Position numbers and translations under genes: made by a program. Positions 7,708 to 16,430 of a stretch of DNA of 64,000 bases are shown piece by piece (position 1 is the first letter of the stretch; each line of letters opens with the position of its first letter). The notes beneath the pieces are model-generated. The model was given only the letters and a program-made list of their open reading frames with translations. It was not told where the DNA came from and did no database searches. This DNA is from Moraxella sp. ZY210820 (GTDB lineage: Bacteria; Pseudomonadota; Gammaproteobacteria; Pseudomonadales; Moraxellaceae), in NCBI RefSeq assembly GCF_030674635.1, contig NZ_CP089978.1, positions 310,001 through 374,000 on the forward strand, given 5' to 3'.

Positions 7708-8601
7708 TTATTTCACCCCCGCAATAATCCCACTTACAATAATCAACAACATTCCTATTATAATCAACAGTGAAATCGGCTCATTAAATACAAATATACC
7801 AAATAAAGTTGAAAATACCACCACCAAATAACCCAATGCCGCCACCATAAATTTACGTCCGACTTTATACGCATAAGTCATGGCTAATTGTCCGACCATC
7901 GCAAAAAAGCCAATACCCAATAAATAAGGCAACATTTCAAAAGTTAAACTTGACCAGCCTTTTATACTACTGGCGATTCCTGCTAAAATAGTCGCCAAAG
8001 TGGAAAAATAAAATACAATTCGCCATGACGGCTCGCCCAATAAAGATAATTCTCTTACTTGTAAATAGGCATAACCTGCTATCGCTCCACTGCATAAACC
8101 GATTAATGTAGCAAATGCACCATACTGTAAAATACTCGGACGTAAAATAAAAATCACACCAATTAACCCTAATATTAATGAAAACCATGTTAAACGGCTT
8201 GGGATTTGTTTTAAAATAATAACTGATAATAAGGCTAAAAATATGGCAGATGTATGATTAAAGGTAATTGCTGTTGCTAAAGGCAAACTCCCTAAACTAT
8301 AGAAAAACATAAATATGCCCAATGAACCAAACAACGACCGCCAAAAATGTGCCTTAGGATATTGTGTGGTAAAGTCTCGTTTCATTAACCATGCTTGCAC
8401 ACCTAATACAATGCTTGCAAATAATACTCGCCAAAATACCAATTCATATTCATGTAATGCAAATTTTACGCCCGCCATTTTTACTAAAACACTCATCAAA
8501 GTAAAACTTAAGGTAGCAAGTACCATCCATAGAGAACCCCAATAAGAGCCTGTTTCGTGGTGTGGTTTAACTAATTTTGATGTCGATGATGATAAAGTCA
8601 T
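7708..8601 (-). CDS. EamA/DMT-family transporter
   Basis: 297 aa with ten hydrophobic segments arranged as two EamA repeats (about residues 20-150 and 165-295), an inner-membrane drug/metabolite transporter. Features include SFTLMSVLVKMAG at the start of repeat 1, the strongly conserved FYSLGSLPLATAITFNHTSAIF (about 100-121), and in repeat 2 GYLVVVFSTLFGIFVFNEPIS. The substrate is unknown; DMT members export amino acids, nucleosides or drugs. It is a single gene, bordered on both sides by related non-coding direct repeats, which suggests an old insertion or local duplication. Confidence 0.85.
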   Translation of the reverse strand: MTLSSSTSKLVKPHHETGSYWGSLWMVLATLSFTLMSVLVKMAGVKFALHEYELVFWRVLFASIVLGVQAWLMKRDFTTQYPKAHFWRSLFGSLGIFMFFYSLGSLPLATAITFNHTSAIFLALLSVIILKQIPSRLTWFSLILGLIGVIFILRPSILQYGAFATLIGLCSGAIAGYAYLQVRELSLLGEPSWRIVFYFSTLATILAGIASSIKGWSSLTFEMLPYLLGIGFFAMVGQLAMTYAYKVGRKFMVAALGYLVVVFSTLFGIFVFNEPISLLIIIGMLLIIVSGIIAGVK

Positions 8602-8968
8602 AGAAAATAAACAATGATAAAAATGCTTTATTATAGGATAAATTATAAGATTTTTTGTTATTAATATCGCCTATCTTTTGGCTATTTATCATCAGGATAA
8701 AATGACTGCATCCAGAGCAATCGTATGAGTGATTTAAATGATTGATTTTATGAAATTATTCTTCAAATATTAAAAAATAATAATTTATTAAAAATCAATA
8801 TCTTATCATATTTTATGAGATAAGTTTGATTGACTGTATATGATGGGCAAGATTTTATTCAAAAAGATATACTATAAGTATGATTAAAATTACAAAAAGC
8901 CCACTAGCACTTTTGAATAATTTTCGCTATAGTAAAGCTATCTTTTTTAGTTTTAGGATGTTTCTATT
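8602..8968. other. Non-coding gap between the EamA gene and tpx
   Basis: A 367-bp AT-rich stretch between divergent genes. It holds the second copy of the flanking repeat (8711-8784) and must carry both divergent promoters. The TATAGT at 8928-8933 is a possible -10 for tpx. No coding frame or RNA structure is convincing. Confidence 0.5.
8711..8784. repeat. Diverged direct repeat flanking the EamA gene, copy 2
   Basis: Shares AATCGTATGAGTGATTTAA, ATTGATTTTAT and ATTAAAAAATAAT with 7513-7582. Similarity continues weakly into AAATCAATAT-TTA (about 8792-8806 here, about 7636-7650 in copy 1). Confidence 0.7.
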
Positions 8969-9466
8969 ATGAGCCAAATTACACTTGGTGGCAATCCTGT
9001 TGAAGTTGCAGGACAATTTCCACAAATTGGTGATACTGTTGAAAATTTTACTTTGGTTGGCAATGATTTAGCAGATGTTCATTTAGCTGATTTTACAAAT
9101 AAACGTAAAATTTTAAATATTTTTCCAAGTATTGATACAGGTATTTGTGCAACTTCAGTACGTGTCTTTAATGAAAAAGCAAACAATCTTGCTGATACTG
9201 CTGTATTATGTATTTCTGCGGATTTGCCATTTGCTCAAGCACGTTTCTGTGGTGCTGAAGATTTAACGAATGTCAAAACTGTATCAACTTTCCGCAATGC
9301 TGAATTTGCTCAACAAGTGGGCGTAGCGATGGTCTCTGGTTCATTAACTGGCTTAACTGCCCGTGCAGTAATTGTACTTGATGCAGATAATAAAGTATTA
9401 CATAGTGAACTTGTGCCAGAAATTAAACAAGAACCAAATTATGATGCGGCTTTAGCAGTATTATAA
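8969..9466 (+). CDS. tpx: Thiol peroxidase (Tpx)
   Basis: An atypical 2-Cys peroxiredoxin that reduces hydrogen and organic peroxides with electrons from thioredoxin. At 165 aa it is the family length. The peroxidatic cysteine is C60 in [13 protein letters not shown] and the resolving cysteine is C94 in ARFCGAED. R130-region sequence [11 protein letters not shown] completes the active-site pocket. The ATG at 8969 is preceded by a TTTTAGGATG ribosome site. It is monocistronic, with a terminator after it. Confidence 0.96.
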   Translation: MSQITLGGNPVEVAGQFPQIGDTVENFTLVGNDLADVHLADFTNKRKILNIFPSIDTGICATSVRVFNEKANNLADTAVLCISADLPFAQARFCGAEDLTNVKTVSTFRNAEFAQQVGVAMVSGSLTGLTARAVIVLDADNKVLHSELVPEIKQEPNYDAALAVL

Positions 9467-9487
9467 TCATCGATATTGGTTAAAAAT

Positions 9488-9526
9488 AATCTCTTTAGTC
9501 GATTTTCGGTTAAAGAGATTTTTTTA
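9488..9526 (+). terminator. Rho-independent terminator after tpx
   Basis: A 10-bp stem AATCTCTTTA / TAAAGAGATT with a 13-nt loop, followed by TTTTTATTTT. Confidence 0.8.
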
Positions 9527-9553
9527 TTTTTAGCTCAATAAAAAAACAATATT

Positions 9554-9578
9554 TTTTGACATTTTCTTTGACATTTTT
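9554..9578. repeat. 25-bp direct repeat, copy 1 (upstream of fic)
   Basis: A TTTTGACATTTTC unit followed by TTTGACATTTTT, that is two TTTGACATTTT half-units 12 bp apart. Exact copies are at 9621-9645 and 10848-10872. Confidence 0.9.
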
Positions 9579-9583
9579 TTCGC

Positions 9584-9613
9584 TTGAAATCAACTAACAC
9601 TTTGATGTATATT
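9584..9613 (+). promoter_or_regulatory. Candidate fic promoter between repeats 1 and 2
   Basis: TTGAAA at 9584-9589 and TATATT at 9608-9613 with an 18-bp spacer. Repeat copies lie immediately upstream and downstream of it, the layout of bracketing operators. Confidence 0.4.
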
Positions 9614-9620
9614 ATAAATG

Positions 9621-9645
9621 TTTTGACATTTTCTTTGACATTTTT
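9621..9645. repeat. 25-bp direct repeat, copy 2 (between promoter and fic start)
   Basis: Identical over 25 bp to copies 1 and 3. It ends 23 bp before the fic start codon. Confidence 0.9.
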
Positions 9646-9668
9646 ACGTGGAATTTTGAGAAATTATC

Positions 9669-10847
9669 ATGCCTGAACTTGAAAAAACATGGTTAAATGA
9701 CACCACTTTACGAGTGATGACCTACAAATCAGGCTCATTTACTTTTAGCTTGGCGATTAATATGACACAATTACAAGCGATGTTTGACCGTGTTAATGAT
9801 GCTCAAATTCGTTTTAATAAAATGCCAATGTTGCCAGAAATAGTTGATGCCATGCAAGAACGCACACTTGCTAGCAGTATTTATAGTACCAATACCATTG
9901 AAGGGGGACAATTTACCCCTGAAGAAACAGCACAAATTCTAAAACGTTCACCCGAACAAATTCAAAATAGCGAAGAAAAGCGTTTGACTAATTTAAAATC
10001 AGCGATTGAATGGGTCAAAAATAAAGCCAGTCGTGATTTTCAGCCATTGCAAGGAAAAGAGATATTATTGGCAGATGTTTTGCATTTACATCGTTTAGTT
10101 TCCCAAGATATTGACGAAAAAAATAATCCATCAGCACAATTTCGTAATAATCAAACGGGACAAAAAACCATTGTCGGTAATGAAAATACAGGCGGAACAT
10201 ATCGACCGCCAAAATGTTTAGCAGATATTGAATTTTTAATGCAATGCTTTTTAGAATGGTTAAACTCACCTGCAATCTTAAATCAACCAGCACTCATTCG
10301 TGCCAGTTTAGCACATTATTATTTTGAATTAATTCACCCTTTTTGGGACAGCAATGGACGTACTGGGCGATTATTAGAAATGCTGATTTTAGAGCAATCA
10401 GGCTATCAATTTAGTTCATCTGCGATTTGGCAATATTATCAGCAACATATTTATCAATATTTTGCTTTATTTAATCATTGTCGGCAACAGCAGAAACAAA
10501 AGCAGGAATATGCCTTACACGATTTTGTTAAATTTTTACTTGATGGTATGCTTGAAGTGATTAATGAATTACATGATCAAAGTAATATTTTAATTAAATT
10601 TTTATTATTTAGAAATTCATTATTTTCCGCTCGCCAAAATAAAATACTCAATGAACGCCAAGTAAGTTTAATTGAAATTTATTTAGCAAGTGAGCTTTCT
10701 TTAACACTGCGTGAGCTTTACCATTTACCGCCAGTGCGAAGTTTATATGCAAATAAAACCGAACGTACTTTTTATCGCGATATAGAAAAACTATTACAGC
10801 TTGGTTTCTTAAAAGAAAACCTTGAACATCAACTTGTCTTTGGTTAA
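9669..10847 (+). CDS. Fic-domain protein (AMP transferase), class II
   Basis: 392 aa. The Fic core motif is complete: HPFWDSNGRTGR at residues 223-234, with catalytic H223 and anion-binding NGRxGR. An N-terminal inhibitory motif of the [ST]xxxE[GN] type is visible as T74-N-T-I-E78-G79, which places it in class II, where the same chain occludes its own ATP site. The C-terminal about 110 residues look like a winged-helix region (LSLTLRELYHLPPVRSLYANKTERTFYRDIEKLLQLGFL). Known relatives AMPylate target proteins and some repress their own genes. The gene is bracketed by four copies of a 25-bp repeat, so autoregulation is plausible. It is monocistronic. Confidence 0.9.
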   Translation: MPELEKTWLNDTTLRVMTYKSGSFTFSLAINMTQLQAMFDRVNDAQIRFNKMPMLPEIVDAMQERTLASSIYSTNTIEGGQFTPEETAQILKRSPEQIQNSEEKRLTNLKSAIEWVKNKASRDFQPLQGKEILLADVLHLHRLVSQDIDEKNNPSAQFRNNQTGQKTIVGNENTGGTYRPPKCLADIEFLMQCFLEWLNSPAILNQPALIRASLAHYYFELIHPFWDSNGRTGRLLEMLILEQSGYQFSSSAIWQYYQQHIYQYFALFNHCRQQQKQKQEYALHDFVKFLLDGMLEVINELHDQSNILIKFLLFRNSLFSARQNKILNERQVSLIEIYLASELSLTLRELYHLPPVRSLYANKTERTFYRDIEKLLQLGFLKENLEHQLVFG

Positions 10848-10872
10848 TTTTGACATTTTCTTTGACATTTTT
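10848..10872. repeat. 25-bp direct repeat, copy 3 (directly after fic)
   Basis: An exact copy of the upstream repeats, beginning right at the fic stop codon. Confidence 0.9.
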
Positions 10873-10914
10873 TATTCCAAAAATATACTATCATTTTGAT
10901 TTTTATTTAAAAAG

Positions 10915-10937
10915 TTTTGACATTTTTCTTGACAAAA
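10915..10937. repeat. 25-bp direct repeat, diverged copy 4
   Basis: TTTTGACATTTTTCTTGACA, differing from the others by a shifted C and T. It lies 50 bp upstream of the -10 of the next gene. Confidence 0.75.
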
Positions 10938-10986
10938 TCCTGTTAAAAATCGTGAAAATCGTTTTTATTTTGCAATTATTCTCGTT

Positions 10987-10992
10987 TATAAT
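10987..10992 (+). promoter_or_regulatory. -10 element of the HerA-like ATPase gene
   Basis: A consensus TATAAT 30 bp upstream of the start codon. No clear -35 is visible at the right distance. Repeat copy 4 lies at about -60 to -85 relative to transcription. Confidence 0.5.
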
Positions 10993-11021
10993 AGTGTTAA
11001 TTTATATTTGAGAATTTGATT

Positions 11022-12548
11022 ATGGGTACACCAATCATCATCGCCAAAAAAGTTGGCGACACATCACAAGACATTGTTTTACATTCACAACTTGCCAACC
11101 GACACGGCTTAATCGCAGGGGCAACGGGTACAGGAAAAACCATTACACTTAAGGTATTAGCAGAAAGTTTTTCTCGTATTGGCGTGCCTGTCTTTTTAGC
11201 AGATGCGAAAGGTGATGTTTCTAGTATCGCTAAAGCAGGTACAGGTGGAGCAAAATTTGATGAACGCCTACATATGCTAGGCTTAGATGGTATTGATTTT
11301 GCAGGTTCGCCCGTTACATTTTGGGATATGTTTGGCGAGCAAGGGCATCCAATTCGTACCACAGTATCAGAAATTGGACCTGTATTATTATCAAGAATGC
11401 TGAATTTAAATGATACACAAGAAGGTGTATTATCTGCCGTATTTAGAATTGCTGATGATCAAGGCTTATTACTCATCGATTTTAAAGATTTAAAAGCCAT
11501 GCTGACTTATGTCAGTGAAAACGCAGGCGATTTAAAAAATGAATATGGTAATTTATCGCCTGCGAGTTTAGGTGCGATTCAACGTAATTTATTGGCATTA
11601 GGTGATCAGGGTGGGGAACAATTTTTTGGTGAGCCAAGCTTAGATATTATGGATTTTATCCAAACCGATGCCAATGGTCATGGTTATATTAATTTATTGG
11701 CTGCAGATAAATTAATGAATACGCCAAAACTATATGCGACCTTTTTATTATGGATGCTTTCAGAATTATTTGAACGTTTACCAGAAGTCGGTGATTTAGA
11801 TAAACCTAAAATGGTATTCTTCTTCGATGAAGCCCATTTATTATTTGATAATGCAAGCACTGCCTTACAAGAAAAAATTGAACAAGTGGTGCGTTTAATC
11901 CGTTCTAAAGGCGTGGGGATTTATTTTATTACACAAAATCCGCTGGATTTACCAGAAAGCGTACTCGGACAACTTGGTAATCGTGTACAACACGCTTTGC
12001 GTGCATTTACGCCTAAAGATCAAAAAGCGGTTAAAGTGGCAGCACAAACTTTCCGTGCCAATCCAAATTTTGATGTGGCAGAAGCGATTACCCAACTGGG
12101 AGTTGGCGAAGCTTTAATCAGTTGTTTAGATGAGCAGGGTACACCACAAATTGTGGAGCGTGGTTGGGTGATGCCGCCATACTCTTCATTTAGCCCGATT
12201 AGCTTAGAAGAACGTAAATCATTGATGCAACAAAGTATTGTCGCTGGCGTGTATGATGAAGCTGTTGATCGAGATAGTGCGTTTGAAATGTTACAACGTA
12301 AAGTTGCTGAAGTAGAACAACAAAAGCAAGCTGAAGCTGAAGCGAAAATCCAAGCGAAAGAACAGGCTGAATTGGAAAAACAGCAAGCGAAAGAACAAGA
12401 ACGTTTAGCACGTGAACAAGCCAAAGCAGAACAGCAACGTAGCAAACAAAACCAAGATTTACTGAAAACTGCGGTAAATATTTTAGGTAGTTCAACAGGT
12501 CAAAAAATTATTCGTGGTGTGTTAGGGTCAATTTTTGGTAAAAAATAA
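11022..12548 (+). CDS. HerA-like ATPase, DUF853 (YjgR-like)
   Basis: 508 aa from the ATG at 11022 (a TTG two codons earlier is also open). A P-loop NTPase of the FtsK/HerA superfamily: Walker A GATGTGKT at 33-40, Walker [14 protein letters not shown] around 265-277, and the polar segment [35 protein letters not shown] typical of DUF853 and E. coli YjgR (500 aa). A Lys/Glu/Gln-rich coiled coil of about 65 residues comes before a short Gly-rich tail ([13 protein letters not shown]). No biological role is established for YjgR. It is preceded by the fic region and followed by a terminator, so it is probably transcribed alone. Confidence 0.9.
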   Translation: MGTPIIIAKKVGDTSQDIVLHSQLANRHGLIAGATGTGKTITLKVLAESFSRIGVPVFLADAKGDVSSIAKAGTGGAKFDERLHMLGLDGIDFAGSPVTFWDMFGEQGHPIRTTVSEIGPVLLSRMLNLNDTQEGVLSAVFRIADDQGLLLIDFKDLKAMLTYVSENAGDLKNEYGNLSPASLGAIQRNLLALGDQGGEQFFGEPSLDIMDFIQTDANGHGYINLLAADKLMNTPKLYATFLLWMLSELFERLPEVGDLDKPKMVFFFDEAHLLFDNASTALQEKIEQVVRLIRSKGVGIYFITQNPLDLPESVLGQLGNRVQHALRAFTPKDQKAVKVAAQTFRANPNFDVAEAITQLGVGEALISCLDEQGTPQIVERGWVMPPYSSFSPISLEERKSLMQQSIVAGVYDEAVDRDSAFEMLQRKVAEVEQQKQAEAEAKIQAKEQAELEKQQAKEQERLAREQAKAEQQRSKQNQDLLKTAVNILGSSTGQKIIRGVLGSIFGKK

Positions 12549-12570
12549 CCTATCAACTTGAGATAAAAAT

Positions 12571-12604
12571 AATCCCTAGGCTTAAAAACTTAGGGATTTT
12601 GTTT
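12571..12604 (+). terminator. Rho-independent terminator after the DUF853 gene
   Basis: Stem AATCCCTA / TAGGGATT with a loop containing CTTAAAAAC, followed by TTGTTT. Confidence 0.75.
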
Positions 12605-12665
12605 AAATAGTAAACGAATAATCATCATAACCTTAATAATATTACGTCATTTTGAAATTTGACCC

Positions 12666-12705
12666 TTGTCATTAGTGTTTTAAAGATATATTATAAATAC
12701 ATCTT
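12666..12705 (+). promoter_or_regulatory. hmp promoter overlapped by an NsrR-type operator
   Basis: TTGTCA at 12666-12671, a 17-bp spacer and TATTAT at 12689-12694. The 23-bp stretch 12683-12705 is a near-perfect inverted repeat, AAGATATATTA-T-AAATACATCTT, whose halves match the known NsrR half-site AAGATGYATTT closely. It covers the -10, as expected for NO-relieved repression of hmp. No nsrR gene is in the window. Confidence 0.75.
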
Positions 12706-12734
12706 TAAAACCTTACTGATAGGAAGTTCAAGCC

Positions 12735-13925
12735 ATGTCTATTACGCCAGAACAAATTCAACTTGTTAAAGGTACAGTTCCTGTACTTCGTGAAAGCGGT
12801 GAAGCATTAACTTCACATTTCTACAACCGTATGCTTAATGGTAACCCACATCTTAAAGAAGTGTTTAACTTAGGGCATCAACGTAGTGGTGCACAAGCTC
12901 GTTCGTTAGCAGGTGCGGTGTTGGCGTATGCAGAAAATATTGAAAATCCTAGTGTTTTAGCACCTGTGATTGATTTAATTGCTCACAAACACGTTAGCTT
13001 AGAAATCCAAGCACCTGATTATAATATTGTTGGTGAAAACCTATTGCATTCGATTAGTGAAGTATTAAGTATTCCGATGGACCATGAATTGATTCAAGCA
13101 TGGGCGGCAGCTTATGGTATTTTGGCTGATGTATTCATTGGTGCAGAAAAAGCGATTTATGATGAACACGCACAAACAAAAGGAAGTTGGCTCGGTTGGC
13201 GTAAATTTAAAATCGCTCAAAAAGTCCAAGAAAGCGATGAAATTACATCTTTCTATTTACAACCTGTTGATGGTGGAGATTTACCAAAATATAAAGCAGG
13301 TCAATATATTTCGGTGCGTGTATTGGTCGAAGAATTGGGCTTAAAACAACCACGTCAATATACCCTTTCTGATAGTGCTAAAGCGGATTATTTGCGTATT
13401 TCTGTAAAACGTGAAGATGCTAAAAATGATTGGAAAGCGGGTTGGGTATCAAATACTTTGCACGGCTATGAAGTGGGTCAGGAAATCGAAGTTACAGCTC
13501 CAACAGGTAATTTCTTCTTAATCAATACTGATAAGAAAAATGTATTTATCAGTGGTGGCGTTGGTTTAACCCCAATGGTGGCAATGCTTAATCAAATCGT
13601 TGAAGCAGGCGTACCACAAGCAGTGAGCTTTATCCATGCGTGCCGTAACGAAAAAGTACACGCAATGAAACAACATTTGGCTGATGTAAAAGCAAAATTT
13701 GATAATGTCAAAACCTTTACTGTGTATGAAGAAGGTCAAGCAGATGCAACGGGTCAATTAGATTTAAATACTGTACCTGCGGACTTGTTACCTGCAGATG
13801 CGGATTATTATCTCTGCGGACCACTTGCATTTATGAAAGCCCAACAAAGTGCATTATTGGCTCGTGGCATTCCTGCAAGTCAAATCCATTTTGAAGCATT
13901 TACTACAGGTGTACCTGCTCTATAA
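12735..13925 (+). CDS. hmp: Flavohemoprotein (nitric oxide dioxygenase)
   Basis: Oxidises NO to nitrate using O2 and NAD(P)H in the cytoplasm. At 396 aa it is the exact family length. Three domains: globin (1-140) with proximal His H86 in AHKHVSLEI, distal Y30 (HFYNRM) and Q54 (SGAQARSL); an FAD-binding ferredoxin-reductase barrel (150-260) with RQYTLSD; and an NAD-binding domain (265-396) with SGGVGLTPM and YLCGPLAFM. It closely follows E. coli Hmp. The upstream NsrR-like operator indicates induction by nitric oxide. It is monocistronic, with a strong terminator. Confidence 0.97.
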   Translation: MSITPEQIQLVKGTVPVLRESGEALTSHFYNRMLNGNPHLKEVFNLGHQRSGAQARSLAGAVLAYAENIENPSVLAPVIDLIAHKHVSLEIQAPDYNIVGENLLHSISEVLSIPMDHELIQAWAAAYGILADVFIGAEKAIYDEHAQTKGSWLGWRKFKIAQKVQESDEITSFYLQPVDGGDLPKYKAGQYISVRVLVEELGLKQPRQYTLSDSAKADYLRISVKREDAKNDWKAGWVSNTLHGYEVGQEIEVTAPTGNFFLINTDKKNVFISGGVGLTPMVAMLNQIVEAGVPQAVSFIHACRNEKVHAMKQHLADVKAKFDNVKTFTVYEEGQADATGQLDLNTVPADLLPADADYYLCGPLAFMKAQQSALLARGIPASQIHFEAFTTGVPAL

Positions 13926-13940
13926 TTTATCATCATGATA

Positions 13941-13984
13941 AAAGTAAAACCGTTTAATATAATGTTAAACGGTTTTACTTTTAG
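13941..13984. terminator. Strong terminator between hmp and rsmC
   Basis: A 17-bp perfect stem AAAGTAAAACCGTTTAA / TTAAACGGTTTTACTTT with a 7-nt loop between the convergent genes. Confidence 0.9.
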
Positions 13985-14033
13985 ATAAAATGAAACGCTT
14001 ATTTTATTTTAGGACTGATAAAAGCTGTCTATC

Positions 14034-15044
14034 TCACAATCTTGCTCGTATCACTTTAAACCCATTTGCATCATGCACAATATCTACGTTTGCAAAATGC
14101 TGTGCCAATAAACTTGGATAATTCAAAAAGCGATTTGCTACTAACCACACTTGCCCTTGAGCATTCAGATGTTTTTTTGCTTGATGACATAATTGTTCAC
14201 TCACATCATAAGACGTTGCTACCCCTTGATGAAATGGTGGATTACTCACAATCGCATCAAAATTGCCATCTATATCATCTACACCTGTAATCGCTTGATA
14301 TTCAATATTGGATAATTGATTATGCTCAATAGTTAAAGCCACCGATGACAACGCAAAAGCATCAACATCATACGCCATAATTTTGGCTTGCGGGTTATAA
14401 ATCGCTAAATGGCACGCTATCACACCTGCACCACAACCAAAATCAGCGATTTTCTTGCCTTGAATTTGTGTTAAAAATGGTAATAATTCTGCTGTTCCAA
14501 TATCTAATTTATTTTGGCTAAACACGCCTACCAGTGATTTTATGCTTAAAGTTCGCTCATTACACACCAAATCATACGATTTTACCCAATGTGATAATGG
14601 TAATAATGACTCTTGTTTTTGTAAAAATAATTGCCATAATTGACAATGACGTGCAATATCAATTTTACTGCTTTTACCATAATCTGTTAATAATTTTGCA
14701 CAACCTTCAATCCCCGCTTTTTTCTCACCCACTAACCAAATTACTGAATTTAATGTACATTTTGCAGAGAGTTGGTGAAGTACATAGTGTAATTGTTGCT
14801 TGATTTTAGGATTAAAAATAATAATATAATCATAATCATATGATTTATAAAATTCGACCGAAAATAAAATTTCTGATATTTTTCCTACAGTTTTAAAATA
14901 TTGATAATCCGCATAATTCCACGTCCAAATATCCACATCTCCATCTAATTGGTGGCACAATTTATCTTGTGGTGGATTAATTAATAAAATTTTACCTTTT
15001 AATTGTGATTTTTGACGTAAAATCACTTCACTCATTGGATTCAT
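14034..15044 (-). CDS. rsmC: 16S rRNA (guanine-N2)-methyltransferase RsmC
   Basis: 336 aa with two tandem methyltransferase-like halves, as in RsmC, which methylates G1207 of 16S rRNA. The N-terminal half (1-165) is degenerate (DYIIIFNPK). The C-terminal half binds SAM: IADFGCGAGVIACHL (199-213), YDVDAFALSS, and the catalytic/substrate motif NPPFHQG at 268-274. Length fits E. coli RsmC (343 aa). The related RlmG is longer and is less likely. ATG at 15044; an internal ATG three codons in is also possible. It is followed on its own strand by the hmp terminator in opposite sense. Confidence 0.9.
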   Translation of the reverse strand: MNPMSEVILRQKSQLKGKILLINPPQDKLCHQLDGDVDIWTWNYADYQYFKTVGKISEILFSVEFYKSYDYDYIIIFNPKIKQQLHYVLHQLSAKCTLNSVIWLVGEKKAGIEGCAKLLTDYGKSSKIDIARHCQLWQLFLQKQESLLPLSHWVKSYDLVCNERTLSIKSLVGVFSQNKLDIGTAELLPFLTQIQGKKIADFGCGAGVIACHLAIYNPQAKIMAYDVDAFALSSVALTIEHNQLSNIEYQAITGVDDIDGNFDAIVSNPPFHQGVATSYDVSEQLCHQAKKHLNAQGQVWLVANRFLNYPSLLAQHFANVDIVHDANGFKVIRARL

Positions 15045-15090
15045 AATTAGCTCAATATTTGTATGATAATAAGCTATTATACACTACACT

Positions 15091-16059
15091 TTAAATTAAT
15101 CCCATTGAGCGTAAGATTGCTGCACCAATGCCCATACCAATCATTGAAAAAACAGTGGTAAATGCTAAAATATTGGCAGCTAATGTTTCATTTCCACCCA
15201 TTGCTTTTGCCATTACATAACTGGCTGTAGCCACAGGTGCAGAAACCATCATAAATAATACACCCATCTGTAAAGGTGGCAAATTAAAACTTAAGCCAAC
15301 CGCTACAGCAATCAACGGAGCAATCAAAATACGAGCTAAACTGGCTTGCATTGACAAACCTGACAAGCCAAACATTGACTTTAAATCCAAACTTGCCCCT
15401 GCACAAATTAATGCCAATGGTAACGCAACCCCAGCCAATAATGTTCCTGTTTTCATCAATGCTTCAGGCGGTAAAGGAATTGCCATCATTTTATAAATAA
15501 AACCAGAAACAAGGGCGATAATTAACGGATTAGTCATAATTTTTTTTATAATATCCCAAGCTTGTGCGATAAAAGAAACTTGTTGTTGTGTACGGCTTAA
15601 GGTAATTACCGATAAAATATTAAACAAAATGGTTACTACACCCATATACACCGCACCAACACTCATCCCCACTGTACCATAAGCATTGGCAACGGTTGCC
15701 AGTGAAATAATCGCCATATTACTACGGAATACACCTTGTACAAAAACACCTTTATCTTCAGGTGCTTGAATACGATAATACGCATAAATTTCTGCACCAA
15801 TATATAAAATAAAAGTAACGAGAATACCTGCACCAATTAATGTGATTTGCTGATTATAATCAACCTGACTTTTAATAATACTTAAAAACAATAAACATGG
15901 TAAGCAATAATTAAAAACAAAATTTGAAGCAACATTCACAAAATTACGCTCGATTTTCCCTTGTCGATATAAATAAAATCCTAATGACAATAACAATAAA
16001 TTAGGCAGAGTAATCGTTAATGCAAAACTAGATGCCTGTAATACATCATAAAAATTCAT
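15091..16059 (-). CDS. AEC (auxin efflux carrier) family transporter
   Basis: 322 aa from the ATG at 16059. An upstream GTG at 16101 is open but would put 14 hydrophilic residues before the first helix, so I prefer 16059, although neither has a strong ribosome site. About ten membrane helices in two five-helix halves, with a hydrophilic centre near 165-185. The conserved segments NFVFNYCLPCLLFLSI and PLALICAGASLDL are typical of AEC carriers, which move carboxylates, malonate or similar anions. The substrate is unknown. It is read divergently from trpE. Confidence 0.85.
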   Translation of the reverse strand: MNFYDVLQASSFALTITLPNLLLLSLGFYLYRQGKIERNFVNVASNFVFNYCLPCLLFLSIIKSQVDYNQQITLIGAGILVTFILYIGAEIYAYYRIQAPEDKGVFVQGVFRSNMAIISLATVANAYGTVGMSVGAVYMGVVTILFNILSVITLSRTQQQVSFIAQAWDIIKKIMTNPLIIALVSGFIYKMMAIPLPPEALMKTGTLLAGVALPLALICAGASLDLKSMFGLSGLSMQASLARILIAPLIAVAVGLSFNLPPLQMGVLFMMVSAPVATASYVMAKAMGGNETLAANILAFTTVFSMIGMGIGAAILRSMGLI

Positions 16060-16430
16060 AATAGTTGTTGTTTTCAAGTGAAATAAATAATATTTTACCA
16101 CAAATTTATTTAATATCTTAATGGGGATTAGCTCAGTTTTCTGGTAATTGTAAGGACAAAAATTTTAGTCCTTACATCTATCATTTTTTTCAATAATTTG
16201 TTTATCAAATCATGGTCTCTATTAAATGTTTCAACTCAAATGTATCTTCTATTGTTTTAATATATTCGACTAAATTTGCCCAGTTTTCGATATATACAGA
16301 GTTTGGCTCTTCATTTGATGGTTACAATACTGTATCTTTGCCACCAAACAAATTACTTTCTTCAAAATTCTCCTTAAATTATAGTTGTTTTTTGTTATAA
16401 TGCCTTTATCAACAAAAATGAGTAAAAAAT
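16060..16430. other. Intergenic region between the AEC gene and trpE
   Basis: A 371-bp stretch holding the palindrome at 16149-16176 and the trpE -10 (TATAAT, 16396-16401; no clear -35). No Trp-codon-rich leader peptide or paired attenuator hairpins are visible, so control of trpE by a classical trp attenuator is not supported. Confidence 0.55.
16149..16176. repeat. 28-bp palindrome (short interspersed repeat type)
   Basis: TGTAAGGAC-AAAAATTTTA-GTCCTTACA: 9-bp perfect arms with an inner, nearly palindromic AT core. It resembles the palindrome at 45713-45740 in layout (GTAAGG...CTTAC / GTAAGGGC...GCCCCTAC) and may belong to a family of intergenic repeats. Confidence 0.7.

Noticed and set aside
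11016..11021. TTG start for the HerA-like ATPase gene
   Set aside because: The ATG two codons downstream is the stronger start, and the difference is only two residues.
16212..16400. 62-codon frame upstream of trpE as a possible leader peptide
   Set aside because: It contains no Trp codon, has no ribosome site, and ends within the trpE promoter. Treated as non-coding.
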